From: Thermoplasmatales archaeon
GTDB taxonomy: Archaea; Thermoplasmatota; Thermoplasmata; Thermoplasmatales; Thermoplasmataceae
DNA length: 64,000 nt
Assembly: GCA_026127925.1 (NCBI GenBank)
Contig: JAJSLM010000007.1
Span: 26,163-90,162 of the forward strand
Reading direction: 5' to 3'
A model generated the notes under the pieces. The model did no database searches. It was not told where the DNA came from and was given only the letters and a program-made list of their open reading frames with translations. Position 1 is the stretch's first letter. The number at the start of each line of letters is the position of its first letter. Both the position numbers and the translations under genes were made by a program. Positions 25,790-35,100 of this stretch are shown piece after piece.

Positions 25790-26004
25790 ATTGTAATGTT
25801 CGCTGACAGACAGAAATGAAACAGGTCGGATCGCATATTGCTTCATCCGTGCCCGCATCCGTAAAGTCAGATGGTTTAGCATGTGGGACAGAGTACTTTC
25901 GGGAGGGGGGATTCAAGCCCATGGAGATTCCGCCAGCAACCTTTGAAGTGGGAAGATCAATGCAAAAGCGGGGGAGACGGTCACCGATAGTGCCTATGTT
26001 ATAT
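25790..26004 (+). pseudogene. remnant of a TnpB C-terminus in an internally deleted IS200/IS605 element
   Basis: Downstream of the left-end repeat, the + strand reads LTDRNET in one frame, recalling the D-R-D/N-x-N motif near the TnpB C-terminus, then shifts into an open frame from 25816 with SVKSDGLACGTE and EVGRSMQKRGRRSP, like the variable tails of archaeal TnpB proteins. There is no room for tnpA or most of tnpB, so the element would have lost its centre. The assignment is by pattern only and rests partly on the adjacent repeat. Confidence 0.45.
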
Positions 26005-26009
26005 CATGA

Positions 26010-26789
26010 TCACTTATAGATGCTCCCATGGGCTAAAAGCATGCCAAAATAGTTCTCCACATAATGGTAATCATAATGCATTCTTATGTTTCCCTCTTCC
26101 AAAAATCCCTTTAAAATGATCATGTTCCAGAAACTGTCCGGCTTCGCGCCATCCACTATCTCTTTACTGACATCCCTAAGAGTTTGAAAATTGTTTGATC
26201 GAACGCAGCGTTCCATTATATCCTCGTATCTCTTAGAATCACCAGAATATCCATAAGGACCACTCTGGGAATGGGTATGGGCCTGGTCAGCGCTGAATAA
26301 TACCGATACCTTTTTATTATAACTATCAACATCATGAAACAGATTTCTGCCAAAGGTTTCAAGATCATCAAGATTCCAGATTCTAGGTTGGCCCATTACA
26401 ACGAGTTTCTTTTTATTAAAAAAATATAATGGTATTAATGAACCAAAATCGAGAGGGAATACAGATTTTGGACCAGAAGAGGTAATAAACGAGGCTTCCT
26501 CGGCCAATTTATTATTCCTGATGATTTTAAGTGAGAGATCCTTCTCATTTCTGTACTTTCTTCTTATAATTTTGTTTCCCAACTTCAGATATCCCCAAAA
26601 ATAATCCGTTAAGAGAACCGATATATTTCTACCTAACCTCAAGCCATGAGGGCTTATTATCGCAAGTATTTCTGCATTGTCTGCCTTAGATAGCGTAGCA
26701 AGGCGAGTTGCAAGGATCTTGCTTTGTTTATTTGGAAGTGTTATCAATTCGTCGCCATGCGGTGTAATATATACGTCAGTGAAGGTCAT
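26010..26789 (-). CDS. LigB/MEMO-superfamily protein (class III extradiol dioxygenase fold)
   Basis: A 259-residue protein with the superfamily's metal-site layout: PHGDE (10-14) and SPHG (46-49) near the N-terminus, FSADQAHTHS in the middle, and PDSFWNMIILKGFL with HYVENYFGMLLAH at the C-terminus. Members cleave aromatic rings with Fe(II) or, as MEMO proteins, bind metals without known dioxygenase activity. The substrate cannot be named. No catabolic genes lie nearby. The ATG is close to the divergent A/T-rich region at 26790-26886. Confidence 0.72.
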   Translation of the reverse strand: MTFTDVYITPHGDELITLPNKQSKILATRLATLSKADNAEILAIISPHGLRLGRNISVLLTDYFWGYLKLGNKIIRRKYRNEKDLSLKIIRNNKLAEEASFITSSGPKSVFPLDFGSLIPLYFFNKKKLVVMGQPRIWNLDDLETFGRNLFHDVDSYNKKVSVLFSADQAHTHSQSGPYGYSGDSKRYEDIMERCVRSNNFQTLRDVSKEIVDGAKPDSFWNMIILKGFLEEGNIRMHYDYHYVENYFGMLLAHGSIYK

Positions 26790-26886
26790 ACGACATAAAG
26801 CGATTATGCGGATATCTATTTTTCCAGAACGCAGAAAAATGACAAAAACTAGTTCTAGTTGTACAAAAATGGATTATTTAAAATTT

Positions 26887-27300
26887 TTAAAATTCTACCT
26901 TGACCTTCCAGGAAGTTCTTTCCTGCATGGTATCTGCTTTCACACCTTTTTCGTTAATTCTTCGTTTAGCATTTTCTGCTTCTCTTTCATCAAGATATTG
27001 AAGAAACATCCCATCAATACCGAATTCTGGCACAAACTGTTGTTCGGACAGAACATCAGATATTTTTTCGACGGTAGAGAGAAACAAATTTTCTTCTACG
27101 TGAAACGATCCTCTAGAAATTCTCTTAATTCCCTCCTCTTTGATAGATTGATAAATCATTTTGTTTATCTTCTTTTGGATCTTCTTAGTATTCAATAAAA
27201 CGTTAATTCTACAATAGATAAAAGTTTTTTCCGCGACATCTGGTAGCAGCACAGGCAAGTTGAATTGAAAAAATATTTCGTTTTCCAAATTCGCTCTCAA
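26887..27300 (-). CDS. hypothetical protein downstream of nep1
   Basis: A 137-residue basic, soluble protein that I do not recognise. It is beta-like at the start (EIFFQFNLPVLLP), with a central helical region rich in Lys and Ile (KKIQKKINKMIYQSIKEEG) and a charged C-terminal helix (DEREAENAKRRINEKG). It starts 2 nt after the nep1 stop, so it is co-translated with a ribosome biogenesis gene and might act on RNA or ribosomes. Confidence 0.62.
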   Translation of the reverse strand: MRANLENEIFFQFNLPVLLPDVAEKTFIYCRINVLLNTKKIQKKINKMIYQSIKEEGIKRISRGSFHVEENLFLSTVEKISDVLSEQQFVPEFGIDGMFLQYLDEREAENAKRRINEKGVKADTMQERTSWKVKVEF

Positions 27301-27302
27301 CT

Positions 27303-27977
27303 TTATTGTACTATCTTATTGTCGCGTTCGTACTGGACAATAATCTCCATTGCTGTGGTCCAAATCGTTAGTTCTTCATCGAATATACGATACGCCTTGG
27401 CGGAGCTGTAAACATCCGAACTGTAGTCTCCTTCTGAGAATCCGCCTATGATAACTGTTCGCTCGCCTAGCCCTTGAAAGAGGTTAGAAACCAGAATCGG
27501 GTCCCCTTTTGGTGAAAGAACAGACAGATTCCCTGTGACGGCACTACCTAATAGATCTTGAATAGTACCGTCGGACATTTTCATTAACGTTTTGCCTTCA
27601 CTCTTTATTTCCTTCTTTTTGTAAAGGTCTTCAATCAGCCCAATAAATCTGTTGTAGGACTTCGGAAGTTTTACTTCTGGGTTAAACGATATAATTTTAT
27701 CTCTCTTCGTGTGAATATATATCTTCAGCTCGCCTTTCTTGTTAAGAATGCTTTCCATGCAGACCTGAAGGAAATTATAAATAATATCTGGCCTGCCCAT
27801 CCTTCGCGATCCCCCATTATAATAACGATCTATGGCTGTGTGCATGTAATTGCTGTCAAGAATGATTTCCTTAACGGGTTTTTTTCGCTGTTTCGCTAAT
27901 TTTATGATAGAATAATCATCCCACATTTCCTTGGGGATCAATTCCAGTTCCGCGTCAACAAGAAGAATAGTTAACAT
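27303..27977 (-). CDS. nep1: ribosome biogenesis SPOUT methyltransferase Nep1 (rRNA pseudouridine N1-methylase)
   Basis: A 224-residue SPOUT-class enzyme that methylates N1 of a conserved pseudouridine in 16S rRNA helix 35. Nep1 features are the N-terminal LLVDAELELIP, the LDSNYMHTAI stretch, GRPDIIYNFL (62-71), IYIHTKRDKIISFNP, and the C-terminal cofactor knot with SPKGDP and VIIGGFSEGDY. Length is typical for archaeal Nep1. It is first in a two-gene unit with an unknown small protein. Confidence 0.92.
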   Translation of the reverse strand: MLTILLVDAELELIPKEMWDDYSIIKLAKQRKKPVKEIILDSNYMHTAIDRYYNGGSRRMGRPDIIYNFLQVCMESILNKKGELKIYIHTKRDKIISFNPEVKLPKSYNRFIGLIEDLYKKKEIKSEGKTLMKMSDGTIQDLLGSAVTGNLSVLSPKGDPILVSNLFQGLGERTVIIGGFSEGDYSSDVYSSAKAYRIFDEELTIWTTAMEIIVQYERDNKIVQ

Positions 27978-28112
27978 AGAAGGTTATAGCGCAACTCAAT
28001 AATATATTTGCACGCCTGAACGGGCGTTAAAAATAGAGAATCGTTTAGTTTCACTTTTCATAATTCTTGGAGACGCGCGATATTAATTTTGTAAACTTAT
28101 TAATGTAGTAAC

Positions 28113-28128
28113 GTTATAAATATATAAC
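28113..28128 (+). promoter_or_regulatory. palindromic TATA-box region of the SufR-like gene
   Basis: GTTATAAATATATAAC is a perfect inverted repeat (GTTATA/TATAAC around AATA) that also contains the TATA box about 26 nt upstream of the ATG at 28147, fitting a leaderless transcript. A dimeric regulator binding this site would exclude TBP, so autoregulation is plausible. Confidence 0.55.
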
Positions 28129-28146
28129 CTTCAGAAATACCAGAAC

Positions 28147-28776
28147 ATGAACAAATATCCCTCGGACACAAGAATTATACTAGAATTAAAGACATCGAAC
28201 GGGCTAAGCCTGAACGATTTATCGCAGAGGATTGGCATCTCAAAGATGGGTGTATTAAATCAAATACAGAAATTGGAAAATAGAGGGATGATTGAACGTA
28301 AAATAATCAAGAGTAAGATAGGGAGGCCTTATTTTGTCTTCACCCTTAGGGAAAATTCAAAGAGTATGGTAAATAATTCAAGTGATGCCATGCTGGAGGA
28401 TTTATTGACTTATATTTCAGAAAAAGGAGAAGGAGACATAGTAGAGCGCTTCTTGAAGGATCGCTATCAGGCTATCAGAATCGAGTACTCCAAGAAACTC
28501 TATGGTCTTGTTCAAGATAAGAAGATAGAGGCTTTAGTGAAGCTGCGTGAAGAAGAGAACTACTTCCCAGAGCACAACAAATTGAACAATCAGGCTGACG
28601 AACTATTGGAATATAACTGCCCCATATTCCGGATATCAAACAGATTTGGAATTGCGTGTTCCCTTGAGACTTCATTATTTTCATCTGTTCTTAACATGGA
28701 TGTAAAATCAACTCACAGGCAGGTTGACGGAAGTGGTTTGTGCAGATTCCTTATATCCAGAAAAAAAGATCTATGA
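28147..28776 (+). CDS. SufR-like winged-helix regulator with Fe-S type cysteines
   Basis: A 209-residue regulator with an ArsR/DeoR-like winged helix (about 6-68; recognition helix near SKMGVLNQIQKLENRG, wing KIGRPYFVF). The C-terminal region has three cysteines, C158 (YNCPI), C171 (IACSLE) and C199 (GLCRFLI). Their spacing Cys-X12-Cys-X27-Cys matches the pattern I recall for the Fe-S ligands of SufR, the repressor of the suf operon. No suf genes are adjacent. Its 3' end overlaps the convergent htpX by 6 nt. Target genes are not known. Confidence 0.78.
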   Translation: MNKYPSDTRIILELKTSNGLSLNDLSQRIGISKMGVLNQIQKLENRGMIERKIIKSKIGRPYFVFTLRENSKSMVNNSSDAMLEDLLTYISEKGEGDIVERFLKDRYQAIRIEYSKKLYGLVQDKKIEALVKLREEENYFPEHNKLNNQADELLEYNCPIFRISNRFGIACSLETSLFSSVLNMDVKSTHRQVDGSGLCRFLISRKKDL

Positions 28777-29745
28777 TTTGTATCTTTCCAAAAGCTGTAT
28801 TCTCTTGGCGGGGTGTGGATGATCACTAAAAATCGTAGACACTAAACTTGGCTTCATTCTTTTCCACTGGTCTAGGAGGTCCCGGTAGTCATGATATTCG
28901 GCATCTCTGGAGCTGGAAAACATTAGCATGTTGGAAAAGGACGAACCAGCACTTGAGGTGTTACTCCTGTTCTGTTGACGTCTTGAGAATCTATTGTAGC
29001 TTTTTTGTACTCCGTAACTGCTGACAATTTTCGCCAGAGCAGTCTGGAGATTCTCCGCACCGCCATCAACAGTCTTAGCGGCGTTTATATCTGCATAAGC
29101 CTCTCTCATCCTATTGACTGCAAGTATCATCAAGTTGAAGACAAAACTCACAGCAACAAGAAGTATTGCAATGAGAAATATGTAGCCCCCATTGTTTCGG
29201 TTACCACCAGAAAACAGGAGCATAAATCCAAAATAAAAGATCAATGTTGGTATTAAGCCTATGGCCATCAATAATTCAACATCCCTGTGCCTGAGGTGCC
29301 CCATCTCATGACCTATAACTGCTGCCAGTTCATCCTTGTTAAGGATATTTAATGCTCCTCTCGTAATGGCCATCCTTCTTCCGGCAATAGGTGACCCGAA
29401 GGCAAACGCATTCGGTTCATTTACTTCTGCTATGAAGATTTTCGGCACCTTTTGTTTGTTCGCTTGGCTAACGTTGCTGACTAGTTGAACCAGCCAGGAA
29501 TACTCCATGTCAGTCGCGCTGATCTCTTTGAGTCGGTACATCCTTGAGATGACATAAGGAGAGAAGAGCCACTGCATTACGTCCATAACAACTATTATCC
29601 CAATTATAAAATATACACTGATAATGGATAATGAAAAACCCCAGACAAGTTTCACGGTCAATGCAATTATACCTACGGCTATACCCGCAATAGCTATCCC
29701 GACAAGGACACTTGCGATCCTTAATTTTGCTGATAAGAAATCCAT
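28771..29745 (-). CDS. htpX: HtpX family membrane zinc metalloprotease
   Basis: A 324-residue M48 protease. Two N-terminal membrane helices (about 10-65) precede the catalytic domain with HEMGH (146-150), and E215 in NRMREAYAD supplies the third zinc ligand. Two further hydrophobic stretches lie between (about 158-210). It degrades misfolded membrane proteins on the cytoplasmic side. The C-terminal third contains a low-complexity Ser/Asn/Arg-rich insertion (about 245-275), then the conserved SDHPHPAKRI. Confidence 0.93.
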   Translation of the reverse strand: MDFLSAKLRIASVLVGIAIAGIAVGIIALTVKLVWGFSLSIISVYFIIGIIVVMDVMQWLFSPYVISRMYRLKEISATDMEYSWLVQLVSNVSQANKQKVPKIFIAEVNEPNAFAFGSPIAGRRMAITRGALNILNKDELAAVIGHEMGHLRHRDVELLMAIGLIPTLIFYFGFMLLFSGGNRNNGGYIFLIAILLVAVSFVFNLMILAVNRMREAYADINAAKTVDGGAENLQTALAKIVSSYGVQKSYNRFSRRQQNRSNTSSAGSSFSNMLMFSSSRDAEYHDYRDLLDQWKRMKPSLVSTIFSDHPHPAKRIQLLERYKS

Positions 29746-29835
29746 CGAAACGTGATGTAAAACTAAGATTTAACCTCTTTCAGCTCCCCATTTTAACGGG
29801 TAAAATGGTATTCAAGAGGTTCGGTCTCCACTTGT

Positions 29836-31611
29836 TTATGTCTCATTCCCGAACTGTGTAGAATTCATCTTATAGAAAATGCCCTTCCTGTCGATCAATT
29901 CATCATAAGAACCTTCTTCGACAAGTTCGCCCTGATTTATGACGACTATTTTGTCAACCAGGGAAATCATGGAGAAGCGATGGGTAATCAAAATTAACGT
30001 CTTTCCATTTATAAATTTCTTCAGAGATTGAATGAGCAATTTCTCGGAAAATAGATCGATCTGAGAGGTTGGTTCGTCCAATATTAGTACTTGGGGATTT
30101 CTCAAAAATGCACGCAAAATTGAGATCGCTTGTCTCTGCCCCTCAGAAAGATTCCTTCCCATCTCCCCTACGTCGCTCTCCACACCATTCGGTAAACCTT
30201 GGAATATGTCTTGCAGGTTAAAGCGCTCTATCAGTTTTTCTACATCTTCTTTTGTTTTTTTGTCGTCATAGAATATTATGTTTTCATACACAGTTCCTTT
30301 GAAAAGCATTATATCTTGTAGAACTGGGATAACCATTTTCCTGTAATCTTTTGTTGCAATAGAAGACAAATCATTACCATTAAGGAGGATCGTTCCATTT
30401 GTTGGTGAGTAAAATTTCAATAGAAGATTGGATAGCGTTGTTTTTCCCGCACCAGTATGTCCAACGATACCAATATGTTCACCGCTTTTAATCTCTAATG
30501 TTATATCTTTTAGGGCTGGTCTATCTCCGTAAGAGAAAGTAACATCCTGAAATTCTATTTGCTTAAACGAGTCAACACGGGGGCCGTTTCCCTCATTAGC
30601 ATTGTCACGGGGAAAATCCATTATGCCATATATTCGCTCAGCTCCAACCATTGCTGATTGATATGAGTTGTAAAGTTGTGAAAGTTGTGTAACAGGATCA
30701 AAGAACTCCTGAACGTATACTATGAAAGCAATAAGAATCCCGAGTGTGATAATCCCTGAGAAGACCTCCCTCGCCCCAACATATATCACAAGAGCTATCC
30801 CCAGCGCCTCGATAATTCTCAAGACAGCACCATATGAGGACGAAAGCTTGGCTGCTTTCATGTTTGCATTGAAATTGTCCTTATTCAGGGTGTCAAAATT
30901 CTCATCAGTAGGTTCTTCTACTGTAAATGACTTAATTGCCCGAATTGCGCTTATATTTTCAGCAACGTTACCTGTTATAGCAGCTATTGTTTTTCGTGTT
31001 CTAAGGTAGTTTCTTCTAACGCGATTGCGAATACCAAACGAGAATGCTATTACAACAGGCACAATGACAAGTGCATACAGAGCCAGATTGAAATCGTAAT
31101 AGAACATCACTCCTATGGAGACTATAACGGTTGTGATTCCAGACAGCACCTGCGGTAATTGAAATGTAAGGAACTCACTCAGCATTTCCCCATCATTTGT
31201 TATCCTGCTTATGAGATATCCCGCCTTAACATTGGAGAAGAAACTAACGGGCACGTATTGTAGATTTTCGAAAGATTTGTCACGCATGTTCCTGACAACA
31301 GACTGAGCAAGAAATGTAGAATAGATGGTCCTGGACCTACTCGCAAAAAACTGAATTAGGTAAAGGAGAAAGAAGGCTGTACCAAAAATATATAGATCTA
31401 TTATGTGCCTGTATACTACTCCATTTATGGCAAACGCAAGCGCTATCGGATACAGCGCTCCCGCACCGGCATTAATTATTATAGCAATTATAACCCTGTT
31501 GAAGTGACCTCTATAGGAAATCATATCCCGGATGAGCCTTTTTAGAGTCTTTGTTCGGTTCCGTTTATCATAACTGCTCTCGTCTATATCCCACGAAGAA
31601 CCTCTAGGCAT
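29836..31611 (-). CDS. heterodimeric ABC exporter half-transporter, catalytically competent NBD
   Basis: A 591-residue half-transporter: six membrane helices (about 35-310), then the ATPase domain with Walker A GHTGAGKTT (about 384-392), signature LSEGQ (about 488-492), Walker B VLILDEP with the catalytic Glu (about 513), and switch His in LITHRFS (about 544). An AGGAGG Shine-Dalgarno (31621-31626) is 9 nt from the ATG at 31611, which decides the start over ATG 31617 or TTG 31620. It overlaps the partner gene by 8 nt. Its signature is the degenerate one of the pair. Confidence 0.9.
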   Translation of the reverse strand: MPRGSSWDIDESSYDKRNRTKTLKRLIRDMISYRGHFNRVIIAIIINAGAGALYPIALAFAINGVVYRHIIDLYIFGTAFFLLYLIQFFASRSRTIYSTFLAQSVVRNMRDKSFENLQYVPVSFFSNVKAGYLISRITNDGEMLSEFLTFQLPQVLSGITTVIVSIGVMFYYDFNLALYALVIVPVVIAFSFGIRNRVRRNYLRTRKTIAAITGNVAENISAIRAIKSFTVEEPTDENFDTLNKDNFNANMKAAKLSSSYGAVLRIIEALGIALVIYVGAREVFSGIITLGILIAFIVYVQEFFDPVTQLSQLYNSYQSAMVGAERIYGIMDFPRDNANEGNGPRVDSFKQIEFQDVTFSYGDRPALKDITLEIKSGEHIGIVGHTGAGKTTLSNLLLKFYSPTNGTILLNGNDLSSIATKDYRKMVIPVLQDIMLFKGTVYENIIFYDDKKTKEDVEKLIERFNLQDIFQGLPNGVESDVGEMGRNLSEGQRQAISILRAFLRNPQVLILDEPTSQIDLFSEKLLIQSLKKFINGKTLILITHRFSMISLVDKIVVINQGELVEEGSYDELIDRKGIFYKMNSTQFGNET

Positions 31612-33367
31612 CGCCATCAACCTCCTTTATGTCTCTTGCCTCGTCAATTCGACCAGGATTAAGTAGTTGGCCCGGTTCGATGTCTTCGATGAGGTCCATG
31701 CCGTTGAGTCTCAGTATTCTGTCACAGAACTTCAACACTGAGTACCTGAGCGATATGACTACTACGGTTGTTTTGTTTAGATAAGACCTAATATTTCGAA
31801 GCATTTCTAGCTCAGTTTCCGGATCGACACTTGAGGTTGCATCATCAAGGATCAACACACGTGGATGAATGAGAATAGCACGTGCTACTGCTATTCTTTG
31901 TTTCTGGCCTCCAGAGAGGGTGACGCCTCGTTCACCGACAAGCGTATTGTATCCGTCGGAAAAATTATTAACGAATTCGGAAACCAACGATATTTCACAT
32001 ATGTGTTCAATCTCTTCATCACTCACATTTTTTGCTCCAAATGCAACATTTTCTTTTATTGTCCCTGAGAATATGTTTACTTCCTGGGGGACAACAGCAA
32101 TAAACTTTCTGAGCGTCGAGAGGTTTACATCTTTCAGATCTACGTCACCTATGGAGATTTTCCCTTCTGTAGGATCATAAAATCTTGAGAGTAGGGAGAA
32201 CAACGTCGATTTCCCAGAGGCCGTTTTTCCGGTTATCCCCAGAAATTCTCCCTCTTTAATCTCAAAATCCAGATCTTTTAGAATAAAGCGATCGCCTCTT
32301 TTGAATGATACATGGTGGAATTTTATGTCTCCATTTTCTATGGTTTTAATTCCGGAATCATGGTCTTCATCGAGATGGTTGTCGGTTATCTCATTTATCC
32401 TTTCTATTCCAGCATTTGCATTCTCAGATGTCACTATGAGCCTGCCGAGATTTCCAACTGGACCACTGATCATTCCAAAAATATTTATCGCGGCTACCAG
32501 GGAACCCAAAGAGGCGAACGAAATATACGATGTGTATCCCCCATAGATTAATACAATTGAGGAAGCAGAGGACACGACGAGAGGCATCAGGTTGTTGAAA
32601 AGGCCTCTCAGTTTTGCAACTTCTTGATATTCTTCGAAATAATCGTCAGTTTTGTTGCTGAAGCGATCTATCTCATCCTTCTCCTTCGAAAAACCTCGAA
32701 CAACACGGTTTCCAACAATGTTCTCTTGAAGATATTCATTCATAGTTCCGTAATGTTCTCTTATCTTTCTCCAATGGTTTCGTTGATTATTCTGGTAAAC
32801 CATTCCAAGAAATACTAATATAGGGACAATCAGAACAAATAAACCAGCATAGAGTGGTTTTAGCATGAAAAGGAGCGCAAAAGCATACAGTATCAAAAAC
32901 ACTGTGGGAATCAATTGGGAAAATGCGGCCTGAACAAAATTGCCGGAGACCGTTACGTCCATTGTCATCCTTGACAAGGTATCTCCTGAAGTTCGTGATT
33001 GATAGAATTCCATGTGTTTTCTGATTAACTTTGAAAACACGAGTCTTCTGAGCTTATAGGAAAAATTCTGTGTAAGGAACTGTGACCCGTAATTTACGAG
33101 GAAACTGAAAACGGCTGAAAGGGAAGAAACTAAAACTATCAGCAGTACTATGTGTTCAATTGTCACAAAACTTCCTATCTGCAAATCGGAAACTGAATCC
33201 CCAATGAATATGGGGATATATAATCTTAAAGCGCTTGTAGCAAGCGCAAATCCTATCACTAAACCTACGATGACTTTCTTGTCTTGTAAAAATTTTAAGG
33301 AGAATTTAAGCGGTCCAAGGACGTTAAAGAGTCTCCTCACTGAATATATATTATCCTTTTGTGGCAC
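31604..33367 (-). CDS. heterodimeric ABC exporter half-transporter, degenerate NBD
   Basis: A 587-residue half-transporter with six membrane helices (about 30-310) and an ATPase domain: Walker A GKTASGKST (380-388) and a canonical signature LSGGQ (484-488). The Walker B reads LILDDATS with Asp509 in place of the catalytic Glu, and the switch histidine is Leu540 (VISLRYS). With the downstream partner this makes one active and one inactive ATP site, as in TM287/288 and TmrAB. Substrate unknown: drugs, lipids or peptides are all possible for this class. Confidence 0.88.
   Translation of the reverse strand: MPQKDNIYSVRRLFNVLGPLKFSLKFLQDKKVIVGLVIGFALATSALRLYIPIFIGDSVSDLQIGSFVTIEHIVLLIVLVSSLSAVFSFLVNYGSQFLTQNFSYKLRRLVFSKLIRKHMEFYQSRTSGDTLSRMTMDVTVSGNFVQAAFSQLIPTVFLILYAFALLFMLKPLYAGLFVLIVPILVFLGMVYQNNQRNHWRKIREHYGTMNEYLQENIVGNRVVRGFSKEKDEIDRFSNKTDDYFEEYQEVAKLRGLFNNLMPLVVSSASSIVLIYGGYTSYISFASLGSLVAAINIFGMISGPVGNLGRLIVTSENANAGIERINEITDNHLDEDHDSGIKTIENGDIKFHHVSFKRGDRFILKDLDFEIKEGEFLGITGKTASGKSTLFSLLSRFYDPTEGKISIGDVDLKDVNLSTLRKFIAVVPQEVNIFSGTIKENVAFGAKNVSDEEIEHICEISLVSEFVNNFSDGYNTLVGERGVTLSGGQKQRIAVARAILIHPRVLILDDATSSVDPETELEMLRNIRSYLNKTTVVVISLRYSVLKFCDRILRLNGMDLIEDIEPGQLLNPGRIDEARDIKEVDGDA
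31621..31626 (-). promoter_or_regulatory. Shine-Dalgarno site of the second ABC gene
   Basis: AGGAGG on the minus strand lies inside the end of the first ABC gene. It is 9 nt from ATG 31611 but only 3 nt from ATG 31617, so it fixes the start at 31611 and shows SD-dependent translation of an operon-internal gene. Confidence 0.75.
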
Positions 33368-33471
33368 CTCTAAAAACCTCTAAAAACATTTGATTGGTTA
33401 TCACGTTCCAATATTTTCATTTAGCGATTCATGCGGTTAAACTCGCTAGCGTTTTTAAAATGTAAGAGTAA

Positions 33472-34686
33472 TCACAATTTATGCAGCACTTTATAGTATA
33501 CCCATCCCCCAATTGTTTGAATAGCTCCACCAAGAATCAAGGGAAATGGTATGTATATATCCATAAGGTACCCAGACGCCCCAGAAAGTGCCTGTGGTAG
33601 TCTGCTCGCGACACCCTGAATGCTTGTGGATGCACCGTAATCCGAAGCTTCTATTCCGCTTACGTTGACAGCTGTCCTGTTCGGTGAACCAAATCCGGCT
33701 ACTGCAGATCTAAATGCATATATTACTTCTGATAAGATTAGGAACGGCGACAAGGCAACAACTACAATAAGAATGCCCTGTAGAATTCTTGTCGCAGAAG
33801 CGTACTTTAACGATGATGCCCTATTTCCACTATAAAAATGGCCTGCTGCATAAGATCCTATTGCTGTGGCCAGATAAGCCCATATGAATATGAATCCAAC
33901 TTGTGAAGGTGTTATCTGATACCTTAGCTCAAACCATGGGGCAATTAGTACCATGGCCAATCCAAGTCCAGATCCGTTTACTACGTTTGTAAGCACAACC
34001 CTTGCAGTGTATTTACCGCTACTCCTCTTCATGATCTTTTCCTTTTTCTTAATCACGGGCTTCTCTTTCAGGAACATTAAGCTAAGGAACGACGTAGCGA
34101 TAAGCGCAAAAGCTATCCCAAACAGGAATCTGAATGCTCCAACGAATCCGTACGAAATGGAAACATATGCGTGAACATACAGCATTATTGCCCCAATAAT
34201 TGATCCAGCAGAAGAAATTGCTGTAATCATTCCTATTTTTTTCACTCTATCAATATTTTGAGGCCAGTTTTTTGCAACGTATGCGGTCATTCCCGGGGAA
34301 AAAGCCCCCCGCATTCCGCCAGGCGTTCCCGCAGTTCCGGAAAGTATTATACCAATAAGGATCAAATCTCTGTTAAGTGTAAATGTCAGCACGACTGAAA
34401 TGAATAAAGCAGGTATCTCTCCAACTAGGAGTGAAGTTTTAAATCCAACGCGATCCCCAAGCATTCCTATACCTACGGAGAGAACGATAGAACAGATTAT
34501 GACAAAAACGTAAATTACACCAATAATGAGTATTGAATAATGGAGATAAAGCAAGTACAATGGAGACGACAATGTTATGAAAATTAGTCCTATGCTTCTT
34601 GATGCCCTAGAAACCAAGAGAAACCTGAAGCTATGGTTTATGTTCGAAGAATTATCACCTTTATCCATTCCTGACTCTTGATTCAT
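33472..34686 (-). CDS. major facilitator superfamily transporter
   Basis: A 404-residue protein with about 12 membrane helices. The MFS loop 2-3 motif appears as GMLGDRVGFKTS (about 72-83), and helix 5 holds a Gly-rich ISSAGSIIGAIM. A charged central loop (KEKPVIKKKEKIMKRSSGK) separates the two six-helix halves. Substrate cannot be inferred. An in-frame ATG at 34668 is an alternative start. It lies in the same direction as the ABC exporter, about 100 nt upstream of it. Confidence 0.85.
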   Translation of the reverse strand: MNQESGMDKGDNSSNINHSFRFLLVSRASRSIGLIFITLSSPLYLLYLHYSILIIGVIYVFVIICSIVLSVGIGMLGDRVGFKTSLLVGEIPALFISVVLTFTLNRDLILIGIILSGTAGTPGGMRGAFSPGMTAYVAKNWPQNIDRVKKIGMITAISSAGSIIGAIMLYVHAYVSISYGFVGAFRFLFGIAFALIATSFLSLMFLKEKPVIKKKEKIMKRSSGKYTARVVLTNVVNGSGLGLAMVLIAPWFELRYQITPSQVGFIFIWAYLATAIGSYAAGHFYSGNRASSLKYASATRILQGILIVVVALSPFLILSEVIYAFRSAVAGFGSPNRTAVNVSGIEASDYGASTSIQGVASRLPQALSGASGYLMDIYIPFPLILGGAIQTIGGWVYYKVLHKL

Positions 34687-34740
34687 AATCCAGAATGGTT
34701 AAATCCTTTGGATTGTATTAACTTTTTTTGACTATTTGCT

Positions 34741-35100
34741 CTAAGTTCTGCTGGGCTCTCTTGATTTTTTCATAGCTAAAAGTCTTTCCAGCTCTAGTAT
34801 TTCTTTTTGATAGAAAAAGAGTGTAATTACCATGAGACTGGACGTATCTGAATCTTTTTTTATGTAAAGAGGAAGCACAGATTCATAAAATTTGTCGAAT
34901 GAGCTTACGCTATCGTCTACGATATCGAGTCCCCTGTTGCCAGTGGACTTGTATTCATCGTGAAGGTCAAGCAGGCCGTTTTTGAAACTATTGAATATTC
35001 CCATGAGATCAGCATTATTTACATCTGTACCATCTATCTCCATCCCGTGTAGTCTGGCAAACAGATCTATTATTTCTTTTTCAGTTGTTGAAAGTGGCAT
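34741..35100 (-). CDS. hypothetical helical protein
   Basis: A 119-residue, acidic, probably all-helical soluble protein. No family recognised. It begins MPLSTTEKEIIDLFARLHG and ends in a charged tail (ELERLLAMKKSREPSRT). It sits 54 nt upstream of the MFS gene in the same direction. There are no cysteines, signal peptide or membrane helices. A TATA-like stretch (TTTATAACATAATG on the minus strand, about 35124-35137) is 25-35 nt upstream of the ATG. Confidence 0.6.
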   Translation of the reverse strand: MPLSTTEKEIIDLFARLHGMEIDGTDVNNADLMGIFNSFKNGLLDLHDEYKSTGNRGLDIVDDSVSSFDKFYESVLPLYIKKDSDTSSLMVITLFFYQKEILELERLLAMKKSREPSRT

